Below are positions 1-5,350 of a stretch of DNA of 6,275 nucleotides, piece after piece. Made by a program: the position numbers and the translations under genes. Below the pieces are notes generated by a model. The model saw nothing but the letters and a program-made list of their open reading frames with translations. It was not told where the DNA came from and made no database searches. The DNA is taken from assembly GCA_002791075.1 (NCBI GenBank), contig PFWI01000248.1, positions 1-6,275 of the forward strand, written 5' to 3'. This stretch comes from a bacterium (Candidatus Ratteibacteria) CG_4_9_14_3_um_filter_41_21. GTDB lineage: Bacteria > Ratteibacteria > UBA8468. The first letter of the stretch is position 1, and the number at the start of each line of letters is the position of its first letter.

Positions 1-203
1 GCCAATTAAAAAGCATAGGAATTTTCTTTTTAGCGAACCTGAAAGGTTCGCACTACGTAGAACACGGGGTTTGCTGAGCTTTTACAAAATGCGTAAACGT
101 TCACTGAACACGGGGTTTGCTGAACTTTCTCCATTTGGCGGCTTTATGGCGGGTTCATGTTGGAAATGCCAACTAATCGCCAAAATCACCAAGTAAATGC
201 CAA
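1..203. repeat. Gene-free left flank with hairpin and two direct-repeat sets
   Basis: No coding sequence is supported here. It contains a perfect 8-bp-arm hairpin (arms GCGAACCT 33-40 and AGGTTCGC 44-51, 3-nt loop), the small palindrome GTTCACTGAAC (99-109), and two direct-repeat families annotated separately (60-128 and 164-214). The hairpin lies downstream of the AlbA_2-type gene on the minus strand, but it is not followed by a T-run on that strand (TAAAAAG follows), so it is not called as an intrinsic terminator. The region resembles a mosaic of REP-like intergenic elements. Confidence 0.6.
60..128. repeat. 23-bp direct repeat, two copies 46 bp apart
   Basis: The first copy runs 60-82 and the second 106-128. 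They share the core GAACACGGGGTTTGCTGA and differ at one position (GCTTT versus ACTTT follows). The 23-bp interval equals the repeat length, which gives a clean 46-bp period. Two copies are too few for a CRISPR call, and no function is recognised. Confidence 0.6.
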
Positions 204-214
204 CTAATCGCCAA
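164..214. repeat. 31-bp tandem duplication across the 3' end of the AlbA_2 gene
   Basis: The 20-mer AAATGCCAACTAATCGCCAA occurs perfectly at 164-183 and 195-214, a 31-bp offset. The second copy contains the stop codon of the AlbA_2-type gene (204-206). On the minus strand the whole stretch reads as consecutive 10-12-nt units starting with TTGG (TTGGCGATTAG, TTGGCATTTAC, TTGGTGATTT and again), so the duplication may have grown by slippage from a roughly helical-period microrepeat. Confidence 0.65.
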
Positions 215-1562
215 GTTTCTTAAGAACATAATGAGCATTTCTTCCTTTGCCTCTTAATTGAAGTACCCTCTTTTCAGTTAATTCACCTAAATCTATTCTT
301 GCCCCTTCATCTGAAAGTCCAGTAATTTCTCGATATTCCTTATTTGTAATCTTCCCTTTCTCCTTCACATACATTACCGCCTTCATCTGCCGCTCATTTA
401 ACCCCAAATCTCGAAGATATTCCTCTGTATAGATGTCTTTCCTGAAGATTACCCTGAATCCTTGATATTCTTCAAACTGAGGCTCAGGAAGTCCTGCCTT
501 CATGCAGGCCTTTCGCATCTTGTCTATCCCGCTTCCCCATTGCTCAATCCATCCCATGTCGTAAAAGATTCCACCTATTCCCTTGTTCCTGAGCACCGAT
601 GAGTGAGGCTCGTAGAGGTCCGCTATCGTAATACCGAAAGGCAGACCGCCTGGACTCCAAACGATCAGTTTATCATCATATATCCTCACTTCAGTATTTG
701 AGGGAATCGTATAGTCCCGATGACAGACTGCATTGATAACCGCTTCCCTCAGCGCCTCAAGAGGATAATCCCAGATTTGCTCTCTTTCTGGTTTGCCAGT
801 TATAACAAATCTCACATTGATATTTTTGCGTATGAAATCCATGGCTTCGTCCACCTGTTCGATGATTGTGCCTTCAATCATCCTGTCATCGATGACCATG
901 GTTTCTTCTTTAAATCTGCCGCAGTGTATCACCGCCTGTGAGAGAAATCGCTGAGGACGTTCATGAAAGAGAAGGGTTGCCGCCCAGGTAGGCCTCCCTT
1001 CCTTTCTCAGTTCCAGTTTTTCAAGAACCTGTAAGGGTTTTTCATCATCCCCAACCTTCCTTCTGCCAGTTTCATTGGCCTTTTTAATGTATCTTTTAAC
1101 TTTTTCAACATCTATCTCTTCAATTGTTACATCCCTTGCTGCAAGTTTATCCCAGCTCATTCCCGCAGAATGAAAATGCATCTGGGCAATTTCTTGCATG
1201 GGCATAATTCGATTGCTGTTTCCCACCCTTCTGAAGTATTTTCCCTTCACAGACACAGGTTTAATAGGAAATTCTTTTATCCTGATAATGACCACACTCT
1301 TATCATCTATCTCGCTAACTTCGATCTCAGGAATGACACGAGGTTCGGTGCTTTGAGAAATCTGGTTCGCCCAGTCATTTAGGGTATCTTTTCCAATCTG
1401 AGTGCCTTTAATTCTACTTTTGTCAGAAACGCCGATTAGAATAATCCCGCCTTTTGTATTGGCGAAAGCTACAGCCGTTTCTATTGTCTCCTTATCAAAT
1501 CTCTCTTTAAATTCTACCTTTTCAGACTCACCGCCCTTAATCAATTGCCGTATATCATTCAT
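204..1562 (-). CDS. Schlafen AlbA_2 domain / GHKL ATPase / winged-helix protein
   Basis: This is a 452-residue cytoplasmic protein of the COG2865 type, often labelled a transcriptional regulator or (misleadingly) RecG-like helicase. The N-terminus (about 10-125) is an AlbA_2 domain: ESEKVEFKE at 12-20, then AFANTKGGIILIGVSD at 32-47. The middle and C-terminal part (about 265-375) is a HATPase_c_4-type GHKL fold, with LREAVINAVCHRDY (271-284), SPGGLP (303-308), the SVLRN motif (322-326) and EQWGSGI (340-346). Residues 385-450 look like a winged helix (LNERQMKAVMYV, then ITNKEYREITGLS), which suggests DNA binding. Length is typical of the family. The start has AGAGGAG at 1575-1581, a rather long 12 nt away. 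The gene lies 24 nt after the PIN toxin stop, so it is probably co-transcribed. Nucleic-acid binding and ATPase roles are inferred from family; the biological target is unknown. Confidence 0.9.
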   Translation of the reverse strand: MNDIRQLIKGGESEKVEFKERFDKETIETAVAFANTKGGIILIGVSDKSRIKGTQIGKDTLNDWANQISQSTEPRVIPEIEVSEIDDKSVVIIRIKEFPIKPVSVKGKYFRRVGNSNRIMPMQEIAQMHFHSAGMSWDKLAARDVTIEEIDVEKVKRYIKKANETGRRKVGDDEKPLQVLEKLELRKEGRPTWAATLLFHERPQRFLSQAVIHCGRFKEETMVIDDRMIEGTIIEQVDEAMDFIRKNINVRFVITGKPEREQIWDYPLEALREAVINAVCHRDYTIPSNTEVRIYDDKLIVWSPGGLPFGITIADLYEPHSSVLRNKGIGGIFYDMGWIEQWGSGIDKMRKACMKAGLPEPQFEEYQGFRVIFRKDIYTEEYLRDLGLNERQMKAVMYVKEKGKITNKEYREITGLSDEGARIDLGELTEKRVLQLRGKGRNAHYVLKKLGD

Positions 1563-1574
1563 TCTGCGAACAAG

Positions 1575-1581
1575 CTCCTCT
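1575..1581 (-). promoter_or_regulatory. Ribosome binding site of the AlbA_2-type gene
   Basis: AGAGGAG on the minus strand lies 12 nt before the ATG at 1562, within the 24-nt gap after the PIN gene. No other in-frame start codon lies between them, so the assigned start stands despite the long spacing. Confidence 0.55.
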
Positions 1582-1586
1582 TTGTC

Positions 1587-2033
1587 TCATTTCTGACATC
1601 CTTTACTTCTCCTCACTCTTCTCTGGATGAAATGCCAGAATTCTCTCGGTGACAGAACAGGTATTGAGCGAAACTCCTTTAGCGCAAGCAGGTCCTCATC
1701 ACCACTGACAATCACATCCGCTCTGCTCACCAGCGCAATCCCTAAAATCTCAAGGTCGCCTGGATCTCTGCAGGAATCGGATGGAACCTTTGCCGCCATT
1801 GCAATCTCTGACTCCGAGGTCAAGAAGTCCTGGATCCTCTTCACCAAAGACTTTGGCAGTTTTATTTTCTTCCTCAATCCTCGAGCAATTTCCCTTAATA
1901 AAGCTTTACTTATTACAATTTGGTGTTCCGAAAGGCAGAGTTCAAAAACATCGTAGCAGAGACCCCGCGAAGCAAAGGATGCGATGATAACATTCGAATC
2001 CAAAACTATATAAAACGCATTAAATACTTGCAT
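1587..2033 (-). CDS. PIN-domain toxin (COG1569-type putative ribonuclease)
   Basis: The 148-residue protein has the PIN nuclease pattern. There is an N-terminal VLDSNVI with the first metal-binding aspartate (D12), E48 in LLREIARGL, D90/D93 in the RDPGDLEILGIAL stretch, and D112/D114 in VSGDEDLL. It ends with the family-typical VLSPREFW. PIN toxins of type II toxin-antitoxin systems cleave RNA using Mg2+ or Mn2+ held by these acidic residues. The upstream ribbon-helix-helix gene is the natural antitoxin partner. No Shine-Dalgarno is visible before the ATG. A repeat unit (2037-2052) ends only 3 nt upstream, so the original translation signal may have been altered. The N-terminal extension before FYIVLDSN is slightly longer than usual. 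The RNA target is unknown. Confidence 0.88.
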   Translation of the reverse strand: MQVFNAFYIVLDSNVIIASFASRGLCYDVFELCLSEHQIVISKALLREIARGLRKKIKLPKSLVKRIQDFLTSESEIAMAAKVPSDSCRDPGDLEILGIALVSRADVIVSGDEDLLALKEFRSIPVLSPREFWHFIQRRVRRSKGCQK

Positions 2034-2036
2034 TTT

Positions 2037-2121
2037 ATTGATTACACAGATTTTTAACAGCTAATCACTGTAATCATCAGTTAATAATCCCTGTAATCTC
2101 TTTTCTAATCACTGTAATCAT
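2037..2121. repeat. Array of about 17-bp repeats between antitoxin and toxin genes
   Basis: CTAATCACTGTAATCAT occurs perfectly at 2061-2077 and 2105-2121. A diverged copy lies at 2084-2100 (13 of 17 matches), giving spacings of 23 and 21 bp. A fourth related unit sits in inverted orientation at 2037-2052 (minus strand AATCTGTGTAATCAAT). The array fills most of the 123-nt gap that separates the two toxin-antitoxin genes. It may be a spreading intergenic repeat or a set of protein-binding sites two helical turns apart. No gene is present in the gap. Confidence 0.65.
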
Positions 2122-2156
2122 ATAATGTGCAAATATTTATTACGCTACATATATCC

Positions 2157-2375
2157 TCATGAAATTTCGCTGAATATGTCTTCATCTGTCAGGAGACCCT
2201 GTGCCTCGGCGAAAGGCAGGACCTGCTGGCGAAGTCTCCGGAAACGTCGGATGGCAACATAACGACGAAGAGATTCGCGAACCACATCACTTACAGGAAG
2301 CTTTTCCTCGCGAGAAATCGTCTCCAATTGAACTCGCAAATCCTTGGGAATCCGCACGGTGATACTACTTGGCAT
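2157..2375 (-). CDS. Ribbon-helix-helix (CopG/MetJ-like) antitoxin
   Basis: This 72-residue DNA-binding antitoxin is predicted to neutralise the downstream PIN toxin and repress its own promoter. The N-terminal beta strand (SSITVRIP) is followed by two helices (KDLRVQLETISREEKL, then PVSDVVRESLRRYVAIRRF), the classic RHH layout. The acidic tail (GLLTDEDIFSEIS) matches the toxin-wrapping segment of such antitoxins. The start at 2375 is chosen over an in-frame ATG at 2405 because GGAGGTGA (2381-2388) lies 5 nt upstream, and because the upstream ATG overlaps the -10 box of the promoter, so it would not be transcribed. The gap to the toxin gene is 123 nt, unusually long for a type II pair, where overlap is common. 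Confidence 0.88.
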   Translation of the reverse strand: MPSSITVRIPKDLRVQLETISREEKLPVSDVVRESLRRYVAIRRFRRLRQQVLPFAEAQGLLTDEDIFSEIS

Positions 2376-2380
2376 CTTCC

Positions 2381-2388
2381 TCACCTCC
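2381..2388 (-). promoter_or_regulatory. Strong Shine-Dalgarno deciding the antitoxin start
   Basis: GGAGGTGA, nearly fully complementary to the 16S rRNA tail, sits 5 nt before the ATG at 2375. It fixes the antitoxin start ten codons downstream of the longest open frame. Confidence 0.85.
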
Positions 2389-2395
2389 GCAAGAC

Positions 2396-2424
2396 ATTGT
2401 AACACAAAAGAATAACTCTGTCAA
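2396..2424 (-). promoter_or_regulatory. Near-consensus sigma-70 promoter of the antitoxin-toxin unit
   Basis: On the minus strand TTGACA (2419-2424) is followed, after exactly 17 nt, by TACAAT (2396-2401). The expected transcription start is near 2388-2390, giving a leader of about 13-15 nt that is almost entirely Shine-Dalgarno. The imperfect palindrome TTGTGTTACAA (2396-2406) overlaps the -10 box and is a possible autoregulatory operator for the RHH antitoxin; that role is inferred. The promoter separates this unit from the upstream membrane-protein operon. Confidence 0.8.
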
Positions 2425-2429
2425 ATACC

Positions 2430-2503
2430 ACCCCCACCTCTTATCCCCTCCCCTTACAGGGGGGGCTCCCGTCCGGTGGACGGGATGGAGAGAAAGGTAA
2501 GGG
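2430..2503. repeat. G/C-rich palindromic repeat at the 3' end of the membrane-protein gene
   Basis: The plus strand starts with ACCCCCACCT (2430-2439), then has a CCCCT/AGGGG hairpin (2450-2462) and a 7-bp hairpin CCCGTCC-GGT-GGACGGG (2468-2484). The same ACCCCCACCT 10-mer and a CCTCCCC-type hairpin occur on the minus strand inside btuR (about 5703-5753), so the two are related elements. The stop codon of the membrane-protein gene (2454-2456) lies within this repeat. Outer boundaries are approximate. No T-run follows on the minus strand, so it is not a standard terminator. Confidence 0.6.
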
Positions 2504-3128
2504 AGCCGATGACAATTATTAAAATGATTATCCCACAGTTAAATAACCCCCAATGAAAGGAAGAGGGTGCTTGATAAAGGTAAATTCTTGGTTCAAAAAG
2601 AGCATCAATGGTCATCGAGAGAAAAATTAATAATAAGCCAACTAAACTGGTTACCCCTTCCCAGAAAGAAATTATTATTTTATACCCTTTAGAATGGAGA
2701 TAAAAAATTATAACACTAAACCCAATAAAGAGAAAAGAAACGATCAAAGGTGCAATTACCGGAGCGGCCCAGGATACCGGAATAGAAAAGAGGATATCCC
2801 AGTCAAGAAAAGAGGTTGGCCATTGCAAAAGAATATAGAGCCAAAAATAATAGAAAATATCCCAGAGTCCAAAGAGAAGCAGAAAATAGGCAATTCTTAT
2901 AATTCCTGCAGAACTACTAACTATGGCTATTCCCACCAACATGACTATTGTCGATAACTCCCTACCCAATTCAGTGAGATAAAGTTTGACCGGTGGCATC
3001 GGAAAGGGGAAAGTGAAACCACCAGGACAATACAGTTCACGGAGGTAACTCACCACTGCCGCCTCCAAATAACCCATAGCGATAGCAAAAAGAATGAGCC
3101 AGATGTATTTATTTATCTTATCTTTCAT
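2454..3128 (-). CDS. Six-helix integral membrane protein of unknown function
   Basis: This 224-residue polytopic inner-membrane protein has hydrophobic segments near 8-30, 58-76, 78-102, 118-145, 153-173 and 190-212. Distinctive polar and aromatic stretches lie among them: GYLEAAVVSYLR (19-30) with a glutamate in helix 1, GRELSTIVML (55-64), FGLWDIFYYFWLY (86-98), and QWPTSFLDWDILF (102-114). They look like a conserved but unnamed bacterial membrane family; I do not recognise a function. The ATG overlaps the end of the HAD gene by 11 nt, and no Shine-Dalgarno is evident, so translational coupling is likely. The last roughly 12-16 residues (ending PSTGREPPL) are encoded by a palindromic repeat, so the native C-terminus was probably replaced. 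Confidence 0.75.
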   Translation of the reverse strand: MKDKINKYIWLILFAIAMGYLEAAVVSYLRELYCPGGFTFPFPMPPVKLYLTELGRELSTIVMLVGIAIVSSSAGIIRIAYFLLLFGLWDIFYYFWLYILLQWPTSFLDWDILFSIPVSWAAPVIAPLIVSFLFIGFSVIIFYLHSKGYKIIISFWEGVTSLVGLLLIFLSMTIDALFEPRIYLYQAPSSFHWGLFNCGIIILIIVIGSLTFLSIPSTGREPPL

Positions 3129-3873
3129 TGCCCAGTAATGGCTGGAGATACTCTGCCAGTGGCTGCCAATCTTTGGCGCTTACTATGATATCACATTGTT
3201 TGGCTACTTCCCGGGAAGGGTTAAACCCCAGAACAAGGCCATTTTTCTCCTTAACCATCTTGATCATTCCCAGGTCATCTCTATTATGTCCGATTACCAG
3301 TGGCATTTTCGCTTTAAATTCTTGAATCCTTTCTCTTGCTTTCTCACCTTTATCTATTACCTTTAACCGGTTAACTTGCACTCCATCGCAGAAGTCAATC
3401 AAGGGAATCTCTCCGTCTTTAAACTGTCTTTTATATTCTTCCAAAACTATTTCCAGCCCTAAACTAATTAATCCTATCTTAGACCTCCGGGAAAAGATGG
3501 TTAAAGTTTCCTTTACTCCGGGAAAAGAGTTAGATGAAATGGGGAAAACAGCGGTTTGGAGATAGCAGAATGAAATATTGCTTATCATCCGGGAGAAGAA
3601 AAGAATTAATCTACAATTATCCACCCCCAAACCCAACAGTTGCAAACACTTCATCCCCAACAGTATTGGCAGATAGCCCATAATTTTAAAGAGGGTCTTA
3701 TATTCACCCCTACGAAACAAAATAAGGAAGAGATTTCTCAAGAGAGCTAAATTGGTCGTTCCCGGATAAATACAATCATCCATATCTATGAGAGTTAAAT
3801 CTACCTTTTTCAGCCTCTCACTTAACTCCTCTCTTTGCCAATTGGAATAGATATGGGGTGCTATTTCTTCCAT
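3118..3873 (-). CDS. HAD-superfamily hydrolase (phosphoserine phosphatase-like)
   Basis: The 251-residue cytoplasmic phosphatase-like protein carries the HAD motifs in order. Motif I is LIDMDDCIYPGTT, with nucleophile D30 and acid/base D32. Motif II is GLISLG with S137. A candidate motif III lysine is K176 in IDKGEKARER, and motif IV is VIGHNRDDLGMI with D199/D200. The long hydrophobic helical stretch between motifs I and II (about 41-110) is a cap-type insertion, as in SerB-like members. The substrate cannot be deduced. Its ATG is 4 nt after the phosphoesterase stop, with AGGA just upstream, and its 3' end overlaps the membrane-protein gene. It is therefore the third gene of a tight operon, and the pairing with a second phosphatase suggests a shared phosphorylated substrate or lipid pathway (inference). 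Confidence 0.85.
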   Translation of the reverse strand: MEEIAPHIYSNWQREELSERLKKVDLTLIDMDDCIYPGTTNLALLRNLFLILFRRGEYKTLFKIMGYLPILLGMKCLQLLGLGVDNCRLILFFSRMISNISFCYLQTAVFPISSNSFPGVKETLTIFSRRSKIGLISLGLEIVLEEYKRQFKDGEIPLIDFCDGVQVNRLKVIDKGEKARERIQEFKAKMPLVIGHNRDDLGMIKMVKEKNGLVLGFNPSREVAKQCDIIVSAKDWQPLAEYLQPLLGNER

Positions 3874-3877
3874 ATTC

Positions 3878-4816
3878 CTATTCTTCCCTGAGTTTAATTA
3901 CCCCAGAATATTGAGAAATCCATCGCTTGTTGAAAATATCCTCGGCGGTGTCAGCAGTGAATAGGGTCATCGTAATTTTATCAGGATAAACCTGAAAAAG
4001 CTTAAATTGATGGGGAACCTCCGACAAAGCCGCAGTAGAGATAAAGTCAATGCCGGACCTCTTCCAGCGAAAATTGCTATGACAATGCCCGGATAAAACC
4101 AATTTGATGTTGGAGTATTCTTTTAGGATTTTCAGAACCTCCTCTGCTCTGGGCATAAGCAGTTCAACCCCTAAATGTTTTTTAGCCAGCCAGAGCGTAA
4201 ATTCATCAGCAATAACCAGGCGATGGGTAGCAAGAATAATCGGTTTTTCAGCATTTTCGGATAAATCCTTCCTCAACCAATTTAACTCTTCATCATCAGG
4301 ATAGATACCCAGAATAATAATATGCCAATCCTGGTAGTTAAATGAATAGTTTCTCTGACCGAAGACCTTAATGTAGTTACAATCGAACCGATTAAAATTG
4401 GAATAAGAATAACCCCCTAAATCGTGGTCACCCATTACCGGATAGTAAGGGCAATTTAATCTATCCAACAGCACCTTAGCCCTCGTCAGATTGGATAGGT
4501 CGCCCCTGTCACTGATATCACCAGTATGAATGACAAAATCGGGTTTTATTTGAGAGTTAATATATTCAATGGTCTTTTCCAGAATAGGGAAGGAGTTAAC
4601 ATAATCCAGCCAGTGAAATTTATATCCTCCGATCTGGAAGAAGGCTTTGGCCGGTGGTTTTTCAGATTTCTTATCGACCTTTAGACAATGGGTATCGGTA
4701 ATCTGAACAAAACTAAAAAGACAAGAATTTTCTTTGGGAGAAGGAGCGTTATTCCAGTTGTAGCTGGCACTAATGGAAAAAATTCCGGTTGTTATTAAAA
4801 AGACAATTATCCTCAT
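3878..4816 (-). CDS. Exported calcineurin-like metallophosphoesterase
   Basis: The 312-residue metal-dependent phosphoesterase has all the family blocks. These are D41-x-H43 in QITDTHC, GDISDRG (99-105), GDHD (129-132), TH at 197-198, and GHCH (243-246). These residues normally coordinate two metal ions and the phosphate. The second-block asparagine of the usual GNHD is aspartate here (D130). Residues 1-18 (MRIIVFLITTGIFSISAS) look like a signal peptide or N-terminal anchor, which places the enzyme outside the cytoplasm. The start lies 7 nt after the signal peptidase-like stop with no clear Shine-Dalgarno, suggesting coupling by re-initiation (TGATGAATAAATG). Possible substrates include nucleotides, phospholipids and phosphoproteins; the sequence does not decide. 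Confidence 0.9.
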   Translation of the reverse strand: MRIIVFLITTGIFSISASYNWNNAPSPKENSCLFSFVQITDTHCLKVDKKSEKPPAKAFFQIGGYKFHWLDYVNSFPILEKTIEYINSQIKPDFVIHTGDISDRGDLSNLTRAKVLLDRLNCPYYPVMGDHDLGGYSYSNFNRFDCNYIKVFGQRNYSFNYQDWHIIILGIYPDDEELNWLRKDLSENAEKPIILATHRLVIADEFTLWLAKKHLGVELLMPRAEEVLKILKEYSNIKLVLSGHCHSNFRWKRSGIDFISTAALSEVPHQFKLFQVYPDKITMTLFTADTAEDIFNKRWISQYSGVIKLREE

Positions 4817-4823
4817 TTATTCA

Positions 4824-5138
4824 TCAAAAGTAGTAGCGCCCATCAATAAACACCCTCCCCTTTCTTATCTCGATTATCTCACCCGGTAGCCCGACAATCC
4901 TCTTCGTAAAGTATAGGTGGGGCTCCTCATTTGTCCTGAAAACAACAACTTCTCCTCTTTCTGGCAGTTTGAAGTGATAGATTGCTTTATTGACCAGGCA
5001 GATTCTTCTATCCTTTAAGGTTGGCTCCATACTTTTTCCAAGGACAAAGAATGGCTGTGCCAAATATTTTCTGGTAAAGAGCAGAAAAAGAACAACAAGA
5101 ATAAGCCACAGAATTTTCCTTCTTAATTTTCTCTTCAC
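4824..5138 (-). CDS. lepB: Signal peptidase I-like protein, C-terminally shortened
   Basis: This 104-residue S26-family serine peptidase has one N-terminal membrane anchor (about 8-22) after a basic start (KRKLRRK). Catalytic box B is GKSMEPTL with nucleophile S36, followed by RGEVVVF, and box D is YFTKRIVGLPGE with general-base K79. It ends at VFIDGRYYF, so the conserved C-terminal GDNRxxSxDSR box, present in ordinary signal peptidase I (about 170 residues or more), is missing. The dyad is intact but the fold is incomplete, so this may be a decayed copy, a specialised minimal form or the result of a deletion. The start is GTG, with AGAGG directly abutting it. An in-frame TAA lies two codons upstream, so no longer start exists. 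It is first in the phosphoesterase/HAD/membrane-protein operon. Confidence 0.75.
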   Translation of the reverse strand: MKRKLRRKILWLILVVLFLLFTRKYLAQPFFVLGKSMEPTLKDRRICLVNKAIYHFKLPERGEVVVFRTNEEPHLYFTKRIVGLPGEIIEIRKGRVFIDGRYYF

Positions 5139-5350
5139 CTCTTTTTAAGTATTGTCAAAAACTTCTCTTCAATTTTCTGCTAAACCGTTGACAAAAATGG
5201 GGACTGTCCCTATTTTCCCATTGTACATTGTAGCGGTGGCATTTATGCCACGTTAATTACAGTGCGATAAATCGCACCGCTACGTGCGAGACAAGTCTCG
5301 CTACTCCTTTATAATTCTTTCATTTTATTTTTGACAGTACCTCTTTTTAA
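5137..5350. mobile_element. MITE-like 190-bp element flanked by a 12-bp direct repeat
   Basis: The segment 5149-5338 is bracketed by the perfect 12-mer ACCTCTTTTTAA (5137-5148 and 5339-5350). Just inside are inverted TGTCAAAAA ends (plus strand 5153-5161; inverted at 5328-5336). The interior has no gene. The layout of target duplication, terminal inverted repeats and hairpin-rich interior is that of a non-autonomous transposable element. The right duplication contains the btuR stop and the left one the GTG of the signal peptidase-like gene. Deleting the element plus one repeat would leave btuR and lepB separated by about 6 nt, i.e. a restored operon. TTGACA points outward at both ends. The family is not recognised. 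Confidence 0.6.
5194..5301. repeat. Cluster of four compact hairpins inside the MITE-like element
   Basis: From left to right: AAAAT-G-GGGAC-T-GTCCC-T-ATTTT (5194-5216); GTGGCAT/ATGCCAC (5236-5251); GTGCGAT/ATCGCAC (5262-5277); and GCGAGAC/GTCTCGC (5286-5301). Arms are 5-7 bp with 1-2-nt centres. In addition GTAGCGGTG (5230-5238) is the exact reverse complement of CACCGCTAC (5275-5283), so the middle two hairpins can also be enclosed by a 9-bp outer stem. They resemble REP-type elements. No transposase gene is present. Confidence 0.75.

Noticed and set aside
60..214. Possible CRISPR array
   Set aside because: There are only two copies of each repeat, the two repeat families are unrelated, spacers are 11 and 23 bp, and no cas gene is nearby.
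1627..1956. Open plus-strand frame of 109 codons opposite the PIN gene
   Set aside because: It lies wholly antisense to a gene with clear PIN motifs, shows no recognisable domain and has no convincing ribosome binding site. The other plus-strand frames (for example 720-941, 1170-1382, 2694-2957, 3128-3325) were dropped for the same reasons.
2376..2405. Ten-codon N-terminal extension of the RHH antitoxin (start at 2405)
   Set aside because: That ATG is upstream of the expected transcription start and overlaps the -10 box, whereas the ATG at 2375 has an excellent Shine-Dalgarno and matches RHH homologues.
2468..2484. CCCGTCC/GGACGGG hairpin as a terminator of the membrane-protein operon
   Set aside because: The hairpin lies before the stop codon in the direction of transcription, and no T-run follows on the minus strand.
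5153..5158. TTGACA on the minus strand as a promoter for the lepB-like operon
   Set aside because: No -10-like hexamer follows at 16-18 nt, and the start codon lies only 14 nt downstream. The hexamer is better explained as part of the inverted terminal repeat of the element.
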